NCBI GenBank assembly: GCA_028023455.1 | Contig: JAQFVV010012396.1 | Coordinates: 23,064,750-23,128,749 of the forward strand | Direction of reading: 5' to 3' | Origin: Epiperipatus broadwayi | Lineage: Eukaryota; Onychophora; Udeonychophora; Euonychophora; Peripatidae | DNA length: 64,000 nucleotides | Shown: positions 1 through 11,575 of the stretch, piece by piece | Layout: the number at the start of each line of letters is the position of its first letter | Position numbering within the stretch: position 1 is the stretch's first letter | Notes under the pieces: model-generated | Seen by the model: the letters and a program-made list of their open reading frames with translations, nothing else | Databases searched by the model: none | What the model was told of the DNA's origin: nothing | Translations under genes and position numbers: made by a program

Positions 1-120
1 TATTGGAGAGGAAAAATGGTTTTGTTTGTATTAATTTTATTATTCCTGGTATTCTGAGTTATAATCCTTATTCAAAAATAAGTTGATACCCCATATGAGT
101 TTATCATACTATAGTATTAA

Positions 121-220
121 TATATAGGGTATATAAGCACAGACTTTTACACAACCTACACTCTCCATTCTATCTCATAACACTGATACACTTGAATGCA
201 TATATGTCGAAAAGATAAAG
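121..220 (+). repeat. Partial end of foldback family A
   Basis: The stretch starts with a version of the family A terminus (tatagggtatat-agcacagac), followed by the diagnostic line about tctat-cataacactgatacactt and the gaaaagataaa block. The same order is found at 1131, 13302 and 51430. Only the outer part of one arm is present, so this is a truncated copy. Confidence 0.7.
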
Positions 221-587
221 GATTGATTTATATGAACTGTTTTAATGAGTAAAAAGGAAAGAGAAGACAAAAAGGAAACGTGAATCAAAGTAAGACTGAG
301 TTATTTATAGTTATAAATTATTTTAGAACTCTTTGTGGATATAGTATATATCTTTTGATCATGTTTGAAAAGACATTGTGGATGTTATTAGAGTTAGAAA
401 ATTTTATGAAATGAGTGTCAGATAGTCAAATGAATAAAGGAATTGTATATGTATACCCCCAGTTCAACATCTTCCCAATAGGGGGATTTTGTGATAGGGA
501 TTAAGATTCAAACCCTGTCAAGGGTTTAAATTATTTTAGATAAGGTAAAATATTAAACAGATAAATAACAAAAAAAAGCTTACAAAG
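221..587. other. AT-rich, no gene seen
   Basis: Low-complexity AT-rich DNA without an open frame of note and without similarity to the other repeats in the window. Confidence 0.5.
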
Positions 588-701
588 TCTAAATGGATAT
601 GTCTGTGGATTAAAAGATATATATATATATAGAAACAATATAAATCTAAATGGATATGTCTGTGGATTAAAAGATATATATATATATAGAAACAATATAA
701 A
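588..701 (+). repeat. 57-bp tandem duplication, two copies
   Basis: A 57-bp unit starting tctaaatggatatgtctgtg and containing a short (TA)n run occurs twice head to tail (588-644 and 645-701) with no difference that I can see, so the duplication is recent. Confidence 0.9.
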
Positions 702-1130
702 TTATATGTAAAACTTACAATTTTGTTTTATTTTTTGTTGTTGTTGTTGTCATATAAAAAATTTCTTAAGATTAAGTTATTTTTGGGATAAAATAAAATA
801 TTTCAAGAATGTTAATTATTGTATGTGTTGAAATTAAGAAAAGAATTTAATTAATTCTTGTAATACCCATAATTACATAAGTATTTTGTTAATTGGTATT
901 TGGTATATAATTAATGAAGAAATCATTTTTATAAAAAAATAAATACAGTGAGGATCATAAATAAATAGAAAGCCTATAATAGATTAATTAAGAGTGTTAT
1001 TTTTATTTTATTTGTTTACCATCTTATAGATTTTGAGGAGTTTTAGTTATATACTAATGAAAAAAGATAGAAATGATAAAAATGACTACCTGAGCAATGA
1101 ATCAGAGGTTTCTTTTGTGTAAAGAGATTA
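702..1130. other. AT-rich, no gene seen
   Basis: AT-rich DNA with a short (TTG)n run near 737; no coding or RNA signal recognised. Confidence 0.5.
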
Positions 1131-1873
1131 TATATAGAGTATATGAGCACAAACTTTCAGATGACCCATCACTCTCCACTCTATCCAATAACACTGATAC
1201 ACTCAAGCACATATATGCTGAAAAGATAAATAATCACTAATATACGTATTTCATGCTAAACCAGCAATCATCAGTCAGTCCAGATTATCATCTCCCACAC
1301 ATATATACTATAAGTGCTCAGATATATATTAAGATAGACAATCTTCATACTTTAATGGACTGGCTCCAATCTACTACACACTCCAACTCTTCAACTGTCC
1401 ATCCAATTGAAAATCTGATGGAATGTTCAAAGGCCACACTGAGGCCAAGATTCTTGTCACACCCATGTTGACCGAAGGTTAATCTGAACCCTACATATAC
1501 AGGACATAATCCATTGAATACATATGCAAGGATGGGCAGACATCTCGGCCTCAGGGTGGCCTTCGAGCCGAGCACTTCATCATCACATTTTCAATTGGAT
1601 GGAAGGTTGATGAGTTGGAGTGTGTAGTAGATTGGAGCCTGTCCATTAAAGTATGAAGATTGTCTATCTTAATATATATCTGAGCACTTATAGTATATAT
1701 GTGTGGGAGATGATAATCTGGACCAACTGATGATTGCTGGTTTAGCATGAAATACATATATTAGTGATTATTTATCTTTTCAGCATATATGTGCTTGAGT
1801 GTATCAGTGTTATTGGATAGAGTGGAGAGTGATGGGTCATCTGAAAGTCTGTGCTCATATACCCTATATATTA
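1131..1873. mobile_element. Foldback element, family A, long inverted arms
   Basis: Two arms of about 320 bp (1131-1453 and 1541-1873) are inverted copies of each other with scattered mismatches. They are separated by a loop of about 90 bp that contains cacacccatgttgacc. The outermost bases read as gagtatatgagcacaaact on the left and the reverse complement of tagggtatatgagcacagac on the right. Short open frames inside are mirror images of each other and are not genes. The structure is that of a non-autonomous DNA transposon with long terminal inverted repeats; the superfamily is not recognisable. Beyond the right end, the bases reaching to acacaggcttattcacctgt (reverse complement) recur next to the 51.4-kb copy, so the element may extend to about 1905. 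Confidence 0.85.
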
Positions 1874-3204
1874 CATATATAGACACAGGTGAATAAGCCT
1901 GTGTTTCAGTAAAAAGATTATATAAAGATCTTTTGTCAGAGAGAGAAGAAGAGGTCTTGTTATTGAACCTGGCAAGTTACCAATTGATTTTTTGTTTTAT
2001 TGATATTTGGTGAAAGTTTTCAAGTTACAAAAAGGAACTTTTCAAGGGAATAAAAAAAAATAGTTGGATATAATTATCCTGCTGTTTTATAAAAGTATAT
2101 ACTATGGTTGAAAGTGCGATTAATAAGTACACAGATATAAATATGAGGCAGTAGAGAAGACAAAAGTATACCAGATTCTCTACCTTAGTTAAACATGTTA
2201 ACTTTTCTTCCTGATGCTGCATGTTAAGTGTCTGGTGAACAGTTTGCGAAAAAAAAAAGCTAATGTAAATGTTCCCAAACATATATGTGATGCATCAATG
2301 TGAACCATAAAATATCTGGATTTTAGCCAAAAGGTTACCATCGAATCCACTAAAAAAAAGCAACACCATGATCCTGAAAGATATGAACAGTATGTGAGGC
2401 AAACTAATAAGAAAAGTAAAATTATTTATGTAGGTAAGCTCACCAATATTTTCTTATTGTAATCCCAAGAAATATCGATAAAAGTTATTAATATACTGTA
2501 ATGGGATGAGCTGAAAATTGTTATATTAAAATATAAGTTTCAGGCTCAATGATTGGCTGCACATTATATGCAATGGCATAGAAGGATCATATTAACCTAT
2601 GATTTGATGTCATGCAATTGGAAACCATGTATAACTGAATGATCCATTTCTTCTTTAGGGATACATTTTGTTATGATCATTAATTTTACTAATTCAGTGG
2701 ATATGATTATAAGAGTATTAACAGTTAAATAGAAGGAAATTTGATTTAATATACCTTCTTCCATTTAGCCTCTATTTGGCTCATGTTATGTCATGGTATT
2801 CAAATTCAAAAGCAATATGCATAAGTTCTGCTTCAGAGTATGATTGTATGATGCTTGTATACAAATTATATACATAAGAAGTGATGTGATGAATTGTGGA
2901 GCAGATAAATAGCAATAACTTTGATTATTATAATAAATATTTAATAAATTTATTAACAATAACAGATTTGTTCATAATTATATTTTAACATACTATGTGA
3001 GTTGTACAATTATTAACTGAAGATTGAATAAGAGTGATTATCCCCCATTTTATTCTTGAATATCTGGTAATCCAATCCCATTTTATCCCTACAAAGGATA
3101 ATCATTCTTTAACCAAACTTATTAATTTAAACTTTATAACACAAAAAGAAATTAAAATCTTTATTCAAATTACTATACATCTATCCTAACTAATTTTCCT
3201 ATAC
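1874..3204. other. AT-rich, no gene seen
   Basis: No supported gene. Short open frames on the minus strand (for example 2025-2282) are low-complexity and have no recognisable domain. Confidence 0.45.
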
Positions 3205-3365
3205 ATTAGGCATCACATGATCACATTTCCTATACTAGCACATTAATTGTTGATAAACAGAGCAAAACTCTCCACACAGTATTGCCACCTGTGCTAAACA
3301 GAGTAATCAGTGGATGCCAGAAGGCTTGTGCATAAAATCCCTATCTAATGCCTACTCATCCAATA

Positions 3366-3407
3366 TCCCCAGACTAGTTTCTGGCTTGCGGCCTTCATCA
3401 GTGAGGA
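3366..3407 (-). ncRNA. Hammerhead ribozyme, copy 1
   Basis: Read on the minus strand, the core CUGAUGA (3401-3395) is followed by a GGC/GCC stem II closed by loop CGCAA, then GAA (3381-3379), the palindromic stem III ACUAGU (3378-3373) and the cleavage-site C at 3372. Stem I pairs 3402-3407 with 3371-3366 (UCCUCA with UGGGGA, one G-U). All invariant core bases are present. The one defect is an A-A pair at the base of stem II (positions 10.1/11.1). Very short palindromic stem III helices are typical of retroelement hammerheads, which are thought to work as dimers. Confidence 0.75.
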
Positions 3408-3771
3408 GCTTTGGATCTGAGGCATCCACTGATTACTCTGTTTAGCACAGGTGGCAATACTGTATGGAGAGTTTTGCTCTGTTTATCAACAATTAATGTG
3501 CTAGTATAGGAAATGTGATCATGTGATGCTTAATGGTTTAACACCAGTCCTGCCTAATAGGACAGTGGTGGCTGTGGTTGTAAAAGAGCCAAAGACACCA
3601 AAATGTATGGGTGCTGAACTGACTATATAAGCTATTGAGCTTAGATTGAAAATATTTTTTAAGTTTTCAATTTCATTCTCATAGTTTTGTAGTTAAGTAG
3701 AGATAAAAGGTGGTTGCTAGAGGGTTGCATTAGATCCTAAGATCTAGATGCAGTGCTCTCAGATCCAAAGC

Positions 3772-3813
3772 TCCTCACTGATGAAGGCCACAAGCCAGAA
3801 ACTAGTCTGGGGA
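3772..3813 (+). ncRNA. Hammerhead ribozyme, copy 2
   Basis: Same organisation as copy 1, on the plus strand: stem I 3772-3777 with 3808-3813, core CUGAUGA 3778-3784, stem II GGC/GCC with loop CACAA, GAA 3798-3800, stem III ACUAGU 3801-3806, predicted cleavage after C3807. It differs from copy 1 by one base in the stem II loop (A for G) and shares the A-A mismatch at the base of stem II. Confidence 0.75.
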
Positions 3814-3935
3814 TATTGGATGAGTAGGCATTAGATAGGGATTTTATGCACAAGCCTTCTGGCATCCACTGATTACTCTGTTTAGCACAGGTGGCAATAC
3901 TGTATGGAGAGTTTTGCTCTGTTTATCTAATTTTC

Positions 3936-6900
3936 CTATCCTTATCTTTCTATTGTTTTTACTTATGGTGAGTTTGTTCATGGATTTACTAATGTTACAA
4001 TAATATAATAGGAAATATAAATTATACAAGTGTTTTAATCATGTATCCCGAATTACAATTATTCAATAAATAAGGTAATTACAACAAATATTTAACATTT
4101 TATATTTCATATTGTAATTATCAAAGTATATATATGTTGAATATTACATAAAATAATAAACTCCTACTTTTTAATTTATTAATAGTCAAACTTATTATTA
4201 AGCAAGCTTGGGATATCTATATCTACATTTTTTAACAGGATAAAATAATAACATTTCTGACTATCCCCTTTATATAAATCTAACTTACATTTGGATAAAA
4301 TTCACCTATTATCAAAAAAAAAAAAGATATTTGCACAATAAAAAAAAAAGGAAAATGTATATATTATGTTAATCTTGTGCAGTCTAGCTAAATTTAAATT
4401 ATCAACCATTCATATCGACAAATGTTCAAGAAATTTTCTTTTAGGAAACTTTTTTATGTTGCATACAATCCACTGTACTATATTCAAATGCTGTTTGAAT
4501 CTTCACAATGCCAATTTAATTTCTTTCATTTACAGTATTTGCGTCAATCTAAGGTGTCTTTTTGGTTTATTGTAGTGTATTTTTGGCATTATGTTCAGCA
4601 TGGAAGGATAAATGCTGATCTCAATTGAAAATAAAATCTAACATTTATGGTTATATGATGAACAATTTCATTACTACAATGTCTTCTCCCTTTTTAGGCA
4701 GATATAGCTACACAACCTTGTTGATAAGTTTGTTTGAAGTTCTTAGTTTTATAAAGAGTTAATAGTGGATTTTGAATTTTAAAAGCCTCACATTAAGATT
4801 GAGATGATTTCTTTATTTTGATGCTAAAATTTACTATTATCATGAATAAAATATTTCCAAGATTAGTAAAGTAGTTATTTTACAAAATATATAATTTATT
4901 TATATTGATCCAAGCAATTTTCACTTTATCTCTCTTTATTATTTTCTTCTTTGGGGATATGATGTTTTAATGGCTGTTGTTCAATGGTCTTGAATAGTCG
5001 GTTTGAAATTAGATATTAAGATGTGTATTAAATAGCGAATATTATTTTCAAATCTCCCTTTATTTTTTGAAGAAAAGTCTTTTGTTTTATCTTCTATTTT
5101 CTAAAAGGCAACTGTTCCATTATGTTTTATATATTGTTATTATTATATTGTGTCAATTTAAGTTCATGTTTTTATTTCGATTACTGACATCATTTGAATA
5201 TATACATGTCTTATGTAATGGATTAACAAGTAACTAAAAATTTAATTGTTTTTTTATTTTTGTGAATTATTTGCTTGTATTTTGGACTTTGATTATTAAT
5301 AAGTTAGTATTGTCAAGTATATAATTTTAAACAAAATTATTAGTATATAATTAATAATTTGCTTTTGACTATTGTTGGTAAGTTTAATGTTTAAGATGGT
5401 GGTATGTGTGGTGCTCTTTGATGGAATGTAAAGTGTATCTTTAATATATATATATTGTTTCTTTTATATTATTATTAATTTTATAATTAATTTTGATTTT
5501 TTGTGTTGTATAGAATATCTCTTTCATATTATGCATATGCCACTTATTTTATGTAAGTTCTGTGTTTTAAAGGATTTTTGAAATAGGCTTATACAACTCT
5601 TATTACTGAAGCTGCCATTATATCACTGTTGACATAGAAAGTGTGATTTATGGTGATCAAAATTTAAGTGATGAGGAATAGTCTGATATAAATGCCACCA
5701 TATAGACACAGGGAGAGAAAGAGATCTTAAATATTATTTAGACAATTGAAGGACAGGATACAGAAACAAATGTCAGCCAAAAAAATTATTATTAATTCTT
5801 AGATTTACTAAATTCAAAACAAATATTAGTCCGAAAGAAAATAAAAGTTTCACTCAAATTTCTTAACTTATTTGTCTTAAAGTGGAAGTGAAGATTATGG
5901 AATATCAAAAACGTTGACACATAATTTTGTTTTCTCACCTAAGCTTATAGGGAATTATCATGATCTTCCTGCCAAAAATTTACTTACACAAATCCTGTTC
6001 TTCTTTCATTTCTATTTTCCTCCTCTTTAGGGACCTATTCCATTTGCTACATGCCAAATGAGTATCACTTACAAATCCTCTTGTTAGAGATTTTCAGTAA
6101 AGTCTATCTTGAATGGAAGTTAATGAATAGTTCAGGGTAATCGCTCCTTAACCTGGGAAAAGATATTGCGACCAACAAAAGGACATCCTATGCTCATTAA
6201 ACTCTCTTGTGAACTCACATTTATTATACAGTCCCTAAGGTTACTTCCATACAAGTAAATAAAAAAGATTACAATTTATATAATATTAAATATAATAACA
6301 AAACAAAATCTCACACTCTATATGGCATAAAAGAAAACAGAATTAAACCATAAATTGATAAACAACCATCCAAAAGAGCCATGGTCTGCAGGAAACACAG
6401 AAACATGTTAAACTAAGTGGATTTCAAATTAAATTGGACAGGTGAGATAAAATGAAAACTACAGTTATCTGCCAAAGCCTTTAACAACAAATAATAATAA
6501 TAATAATAATAAATGAATACAATACACCAATTTTCAATATACTCTCCAACAAACTGATAGAAATTAAATCTCAAATTAATTATTTACAATTCATAGGTTA
6601 CAATAGTAAATATACATAAAAATATTTATAAATCAACTAAAATAATTAAACTTATACAAATAAGCCTATCATATGTTTGTCTTTTTTTTAAATAGCAAGA
6701 CTTAAATCCTGATGAAGTTAATAATAACATTAGGTTACTTTTAAAGCTTCAATATTCCCTTGTGATTCATTCCAATGGCATGTAAAGGTTCAGATCAAGC
6801 TATTATGCACTGCTGTTGTTTTTCTTTCTTTTTGATCTCCAGGATGTTGGTCATAAAGTATGAAGGCCAATTTTCAGATCAGTTTCAAACTTTTAAATTA

Positions 6901-6956
6901 GGACATGTTAATGATAAAATGAGTTTAGAGCTCTGAGATTCATCTTAGAATGGTTT
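3936..6956. other. AT-rich, no gene recognised
   Basis: Mostly AT-rich. The part at about 5990-6240 is less AT-biased and may be an old repeat, but I cannot name it. If the exon at 6957-7148 is real, the stretch just below it would hold the 3' untranslated region of that minus-strand gene. Confidence 0.4.
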
Positions 6957-7148
6957 TTAGCACATCATATCTTTGATATTTTTCTGTAAGGCTTGTAGTT
7001 TCTGCATTGGAAATTGGTGATCACTAGCTCCAGTAATAAGGGTATGCACCCTTTTATGGGAAATCGGTTTGAGGATCAAAATGTCTACGACAACAATCGG
7101 GCAATCTTTTTTTTCCGCCTTCTGAATGATTCCTTTGGCAATTAAAGT
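6957..7148 (-). CDS. Candidate terminal exon of an unknown host gene
   Basis: On the minus strand a good 3' splice site (a T-rich tract ending in gacag, 7160-7149) is followed by 63 uninterrupted in-frame codons and a TAA stop (6959-6957). The reading contains the segment KKDCPIVVVDILILKP and then QFPMQKLQALQKNIKDMMC at the C-terminus. It looks protein-like: a hydrophobic beta-strand-like run flanked by charged residues and an amphipathic C-terminal end. Codons are clearly richer in G and C than the flanks (gcc, ccg, gtc, ctc). The exon has no ATG start of its own and would be read only after splicing, phase 0. I do not recognise the family. It is too short to exclude chance or an old pseudogene. 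Confidence 0.38.
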   Translation of the reverse strand, partial: TLIAKGIIQKAEKKDCPIVVVDILILKPISHKRVHTLITGASDHQFPMQKLQALQKNIKDMMC

Positions 7149-7160
7149 CTGTCAAAAAAA

Positions 7161-7495
7161 ACTAGAAGACTTCTTCTTTTCTTTTTCACTTTTTAATTTA
7201 AAAATAAAATAAAATAGAGTTTTTATATCCTATTCTCTATCTCCCACCAGATCTTAATTAAAAATCTAACCAGGGCTATTTTCTTTCTTCTCTTTTTCTT
7301 TTTAAACATCACTTAAATCTTAATTAATTTAAAAAACCTCCCATCCAAGTTTTTAGATTGAGATATCACTATTTTAAAACCTGTCTCTGCTTTTAAAAGA
7401 AAATTTTGGTTTGTTTTAATCACATTAGTTGAAAACCAAAACAATAACAAAAACTTATCTTATTCAAAATCTTTTTAAATCAATTTTTATGATTT
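7161..7495. other. AT-rich, possible intron end
   Basis: Pyrimidine- and purine-rich tracts with no coding signal. On the minus strand this would be the 3' end of the intron upstream of the candidate exon. Confidence 0.35.
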
Positions 7496-7499
7496 CAAA

Positions 7500-7700
7500 A
7501 TATAATCAGGTGTGTGTGTTATATACCTATTTATAATGGCATACACTCTTACCAAAAAATAAATAACAAAATACAAGACTTTAAATAAAACTTTTTGTCT
7601 TTCCTTCAGGTGTGTGCTCTATATACTTACTTATAATGGCACACACTTTTACACAACAATAAAATAAAATAAAATACAAGACTTTAAATAACAAAACATT
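7500..7700 (+). repeat. Imperfect direct repeat, about 110 bp, two copies
   Basis: Two blocks share the order caggtgtgtg, tataatggca(t/c)acac, acaaaatacaagacttta (7508-7590 and 7608-7690). Divergence indicates an old local duplication. Confidence 0.6.
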
Positions 7701-8344
7701 CTTTTTGCTTAGAAAACCCCTATAAGTATTTTTTTTTTTCTGATTTCAAAATAGTTGACTTTTGAAGTGAAAAAAGCCTATGTTTCAATATATATATATA
7801 TATATATATTAATCTTGTTAATTAATTTTTCTTGTTGTTCTTTATAAGTGTAGAAAACAGACTTGATAGCATGATTTAAATAATCTATAATATTGCTTTA
7901 TGTTATCAGCATATTTGTATATACTGCCCAACTGATAAGTGTTTTTGAAGCATCAATGTCAGAGTTAAAGAAATTAATCTCATATATGTACAAGCTAATA
8001 TATACTGTTTCACAATCACAAATACATAGATTAATGATAGATGAAGAACTAAAACAGGAAGAGAGGATGTAGTTTTATGACTTAATGAGAAGTTATATTT
8101 TTATTTATTATACTTTGTAATGGTACAATGAAAATTTGTCTTTATATAATGCTACAGTGAAGAGAATTATTATGAATATTTATTTGGGAAAATCTGTATT
8201 TTTTGTTATTTTGGGTGTATTGTATTGTACTGTTTGTTTGTTGAAGTTATGCTATAATAAGTCTTTGTGAAAATAATTTCATAAAATTTATTAAAAAAGT
8301 ATAATTTGGCATACAATCATTTCATATTTTGCTTAGTGATTATT
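7701..8344. other. AT-rich, no gene seen
   Basis: Contains a (TA)n run near 7788-7809; nothing else recognised. Confidence 0.5.
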
Positions 8345-8404
8345 AGTAATAGTTTTAACAAGGCTGTAAACCTTAGCAATGAGTGCCTTGTTAAAACTAT
8401 TACT
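8345..8404. repeat. Perfect 20-bp hairpin
   Basis: agtaatagttttaacaaggc (8345-8364) is exactly complementary to 8385-8404, with a 20-base loop. It could be the relic of a small foldback element or a transcribed hairpin; the sequence does not decide. Confidence 0.85.
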
Positions 8405-9434
8405 GAAATAATAGTGAGCGTTTAATAAAATTTATAATTACAACTTAATGATTATTGTAAGTGAATATTTTCCAATGTATTATTATCCTAAGTCTCCATT
8501 AAATTGTTTTTATTATTATTAATACAACTTACCCTGAGAAAAGGAGTAGAAGAATGAGCTAGTCTAGAGAATTATTGTATCATGAATTAACATGTAGTAT
8601 CTTTGAATGTATTCATTCATTGTATAATTTCTCTGGAATTGGCAGTTAAGATTGATAAAATTCAATATTTATAAATATGCTTTTAAGAAAACAAAATAAA
8701 TATAAATTATGTTTCAAACAATGATTATTATATAATTATGTAACATTAGTTTGGTCCTCTTTATTGTATGAATTAAGAGCAGGGGGGGGTATATTGCATA
8801 TACTGTGGTGAAGATTTTTCTGAATTTAAGTCAGTTATTTCAATCTATAAGGTTTATTTTCATGTTAATCTAGAAAACATCATTATCCATCCATCATAAT
8901 ATATATATGAATTTCAATACATTAATGGTCCAAATATTTTTTTTTAAATATAGCAATCACAACTACTATTTAAACTTTTTGATTCTTTCAACAATGTCAT
9001 ATATAAATTCTTTTCTCATATCTCCTCATTGTTTTCACTTTAGTTTTCAGATTCAGTATTGCTTTAGTATTAAGTCTAGAGTCACAAGGATGCATTGGTG
9101 ACATTTTATTTTAAAATATTAACTTTTCATTTATATTATATTTTGTTTTCATATTAAATTATTTCTATCAAAAACATTGTATTCACATTTAATTCACTAT
9201 TTTTAACTACAATAATAATTATCTGACAAACATATTTATAACTGATACCTTCTAATTTATTACTATGTATCTTTTTTTTTTTCATAAAATAATTGAACAT
9301 TGCTTTAACCTTTTACCATATATCCTTAGCCTACTTTCTTATCTTTTTTACCTGATAGTTCTTTTAACTTAACTTAATGTTCTAAAGTATTACTTGGGAA
9401 AACACTATTTTCTATAAGTTTTATATATATTAAG
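8405..9434. other. AT-rich, no gene seen
   Basis: No gene or repeat recognised. A run of eight Gs near 8782 is unusual for this context. Confidence 0.45.
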
Positions 9435-9600
9435 TGTAATAATGTTCAAGGCAAAATGAGTTTATAAGTAATCATTAAACTAAGTTAATATCTTAGACAA
9501 ACCCAATTTCAATAACAATCAACAATGTCAATCTGTTGTCATGGAAGTTGCCTTGACAACATATTGAGATTGTTGATTGTTATTAATATTGGGGCTGACT
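9435..9600. repeat. Dispersed repeat family B with internal palindrome
   Basis: Starts agtgtaataatgttcaaggc and contains ataacaatcaacaatgtcaa, then the inverted sequence ending attgttgattgttatt (about 9510-9583). The same series (agtgtaataatg, idle spacer, caacacttagaca, gataacaatcaacaat, gttgtcaaggcaac) occurs at 49.8 and 50.4-50.8 kb. Confidence 0.6.
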
Positions 9601-9602
9601 AA

Positions 9603-9770
9603 GTGTTGACTGATTTTAATGATTATATATATATATATTATTTTTAGAACAAAAAAAAATTAATTATAAAAAACTTTGATTTGGAAAATTAAATATTGAT
9701 TGATTTTAATAATTATATATATATATTATTTTTAAACAGAAAAAAAAATTATAAAAAACTTTCTGATTTG
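9603..9770 (+). repeat. Imperfect tandem repeat, two units of about 90 bp
   Basis: Each unit has ttgattttaat-attatatatatat, ttatttttaraac, a poly-A run and attataaaaaacttt. The second unit is diverged. Confidence 0.6.
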
Positions 9771-10208
9771 TACATATTTAATAACACATAATAGAATAAA
9801 AGAAAAATGGGAGAAATTATATAATCAATCAGTTTCTATATTCTATTATAGTCTTAAATAATAAGTACTGACACTTTAACCAAATTTATACTCACTATTA
9901 TTTTAGTAAATGCAAATGAGATTTGAAACATAAGTAAATTAACTGAGGTATATTTATACAGGTAATACCTTGGATTCTTTTCCCCACCAAACAACCAAAT
10001 CCGGTAGTTGTAATTTTATTCATTTATTCTTTTTTCTTTTGTGAGTTTGTATTTTTCATAACAAAAAGTATTATTTGTCAAAATTACAATTTTCAATAGT
10101 ATCTCTTACTAATTTTAAAATAATCTTACATAAACTCAATTTTATTTGATGAAAGTAAGAAATACGTAAACACTTAAAAAATTTTAAACCACTTTTTTTC
10201 CCAGATGG
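9771..10208. other. AT-rich, no gene seen
   Basis: No gene or recognisable repeat. Confidence 0.45.
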
Positions 10209-10214
10209 GTTTAC

Positions 10215-10259
10215 CATGGAAACAGATTGCGGACAGAAAGTTCCTGGATCAAAACCTAT
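10215..10259 (-). CDS. Candidate 45-bp internal exon, unknown gene
   Basis: A G+C-richer island in AT-rich DNA. On the minus strand it is bounded by attcacag before 10259 and gtaaac after 10215, with 15 open codons reading IGFDPGTFCPQSVSM in phase 0, the phase the candidate exon at 6957-7148 would need; the intron between them would be 3066 bases. On the plus strand the same island also follows a good acceptor (ttttttcccag) and is open in more than one frame, so strand and frame are uncertain. Confidence 0.2.
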
Positions 10260-10269
10260 CTGTGAATTC

Positions 10270-11515
10270 TAGTTTTTAAATATTATGACTTTCTAAGATT
10301 TTTACAATTTCATTTTTTTTTACTGTAGGTAAAAACAAACTATGTTTTTGTCAATGCTATCTTATTTCATGTATAACTTTTCTTAAAAAATATATACTTG
10401 AAATATGTATATAATACTACTTATAAAATTATTAAATATACTTTACAAAAACACATTAACAAAAAAAATAGTTGTCACTAAAGTATAATCTTGTGAAAGC
10501 AAAATTGATTTAAATTGAGAGAGTAAAAAAAAAGAAACATCTGCTGCAGTTAAAAAACACAGTTTGAAGTTAAAAAATAAAAATGACAACATATACAAGA
10601 ATTCACAAAGACAAGTAAGTCTGCTAAACTCTTTCTCAAATGTCATTTTAATTGATAACTGTTTTTTTTTTCGTTACCTTTCTTCTATAAACAACATCTT
10701 GATATAAAAAAGATAAAAATAAAACCTTTTTGTGCATATATATTAATAGTTATTTTATAATAATTTCAAATAAATTATACATCTAAAGATTGAAAATAAC
10801 ATTTTTTATTGTTAATCTTTTCTTTTTAAATATAAAATCTAACGAATCAAAGCATTTGACCTTTATACGAATAAGCAAGAGCTAGGTTTTTTTTTTTTTA
10901 TCAATTTAAAGTCAAGTATTACAACTATTGTAAGATGAGGGTCAGTTTAAAGCATGGATATCACTTGACCTGAACAAAAATTAATCACAAGACAATAAAT
11001 AAATAAAATGTATTAAATCAGTTGCTTGACCTGTGATGCTGAAGCATCAATGTGATAGACCCAACCTATTTTCTTTTCAAATGATTAGACTGTTTATTTG
11101 TTGTTGTTTTTTAACTAAAGAAGAAATTTATTCATGTGCATTCAGATATTAAGTCTTCTACTATTAGTATTAAGTTAAACTGTTCACAGAAACTACAGAT
11201 AATATTTAAGTGGAATACATATTTAAAAATAAGTAAACACTCAAACCAAGAGTTCCATGCTTATAGGGATTTGATATTTTTATCAATTGGATAAGAAAGT
11301 TGCATTCTATTACGGTTGCACTATTTTGTTCTTGTAGTCAATGTAACATCATTTATGTTGCCAACATAGATTAATATAGAACATACCTTATAGCTATTAA
11401 TAGCAAAATACCTGTTATAATAACCAATACCGTATGACTAGCCAAAACAGCTATTGGACACCTATCTGAAAAATCCTGTTTGTGATCCAATTGCTAGATT
11501 CACAATCTAGATTTA
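10270..11515. other. AT-rich, no gene seen
   Basis: No supported gene. The minus-strand open frame at 10443-10646 is low-complexity. Confidence 0.45.
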
Positions 11516-11519
11516 AGTT

Positions 11520-11575
11520 GCACTGGAAAGACCTTCATTTTGCAGTGGATTGATAATGGTTGATGATAATGATGA
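11520..11575 (+). mobile_element. 3' tip of RTE-like LINE, extreme 5' truncation
   Basis: The sequence gagaccttcatcctgcagtg-gattgataatggttgatgat that ends the LINE at 49.1 kb recurs here as agaccttcattttgcagtgg and the same tail, then gataatgatgaa. Only about 55 bases of the element are present, as expected from target-primed reverse transcription that stopped early. Confidence 0.8.

Larger units (their letters stand above)
3205..3935. mobile_element. Penelope-type inverted terminal repeats with hammerheads
   Basis: Three related blocks are present. Arm L (3206-3325) and arm R (3423-3532) are inverted copies and enclose a minus-strand hammerhead (3366-3407). A third copy of the arm (3851-3928) lies in the same orientation as arm R and follows a plus-strand hammerhead (3772-3813). 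The piece 3640-3770 recurs in reverse at 57180-57300. Penelope-like retroelements are known to carry partly inverted and partly tandem pseudo-LTRs that contain hammerhead motifs, and this layout fits; no reverse transcriptase is present here, so it is an end-only or non-autonomous copy. Confidence 0.65.

Noticed and set aside
1253-1757. Three short open frames with shared protein text
   Set aside because: They are mirror-image readings of the two arms of a foldback element, not genes.
4366-4628. Overlapping plus-strand open frames
   Set aside because: Two frames of the same AT-rich stretch without domain, splice signals or repeat evidence.
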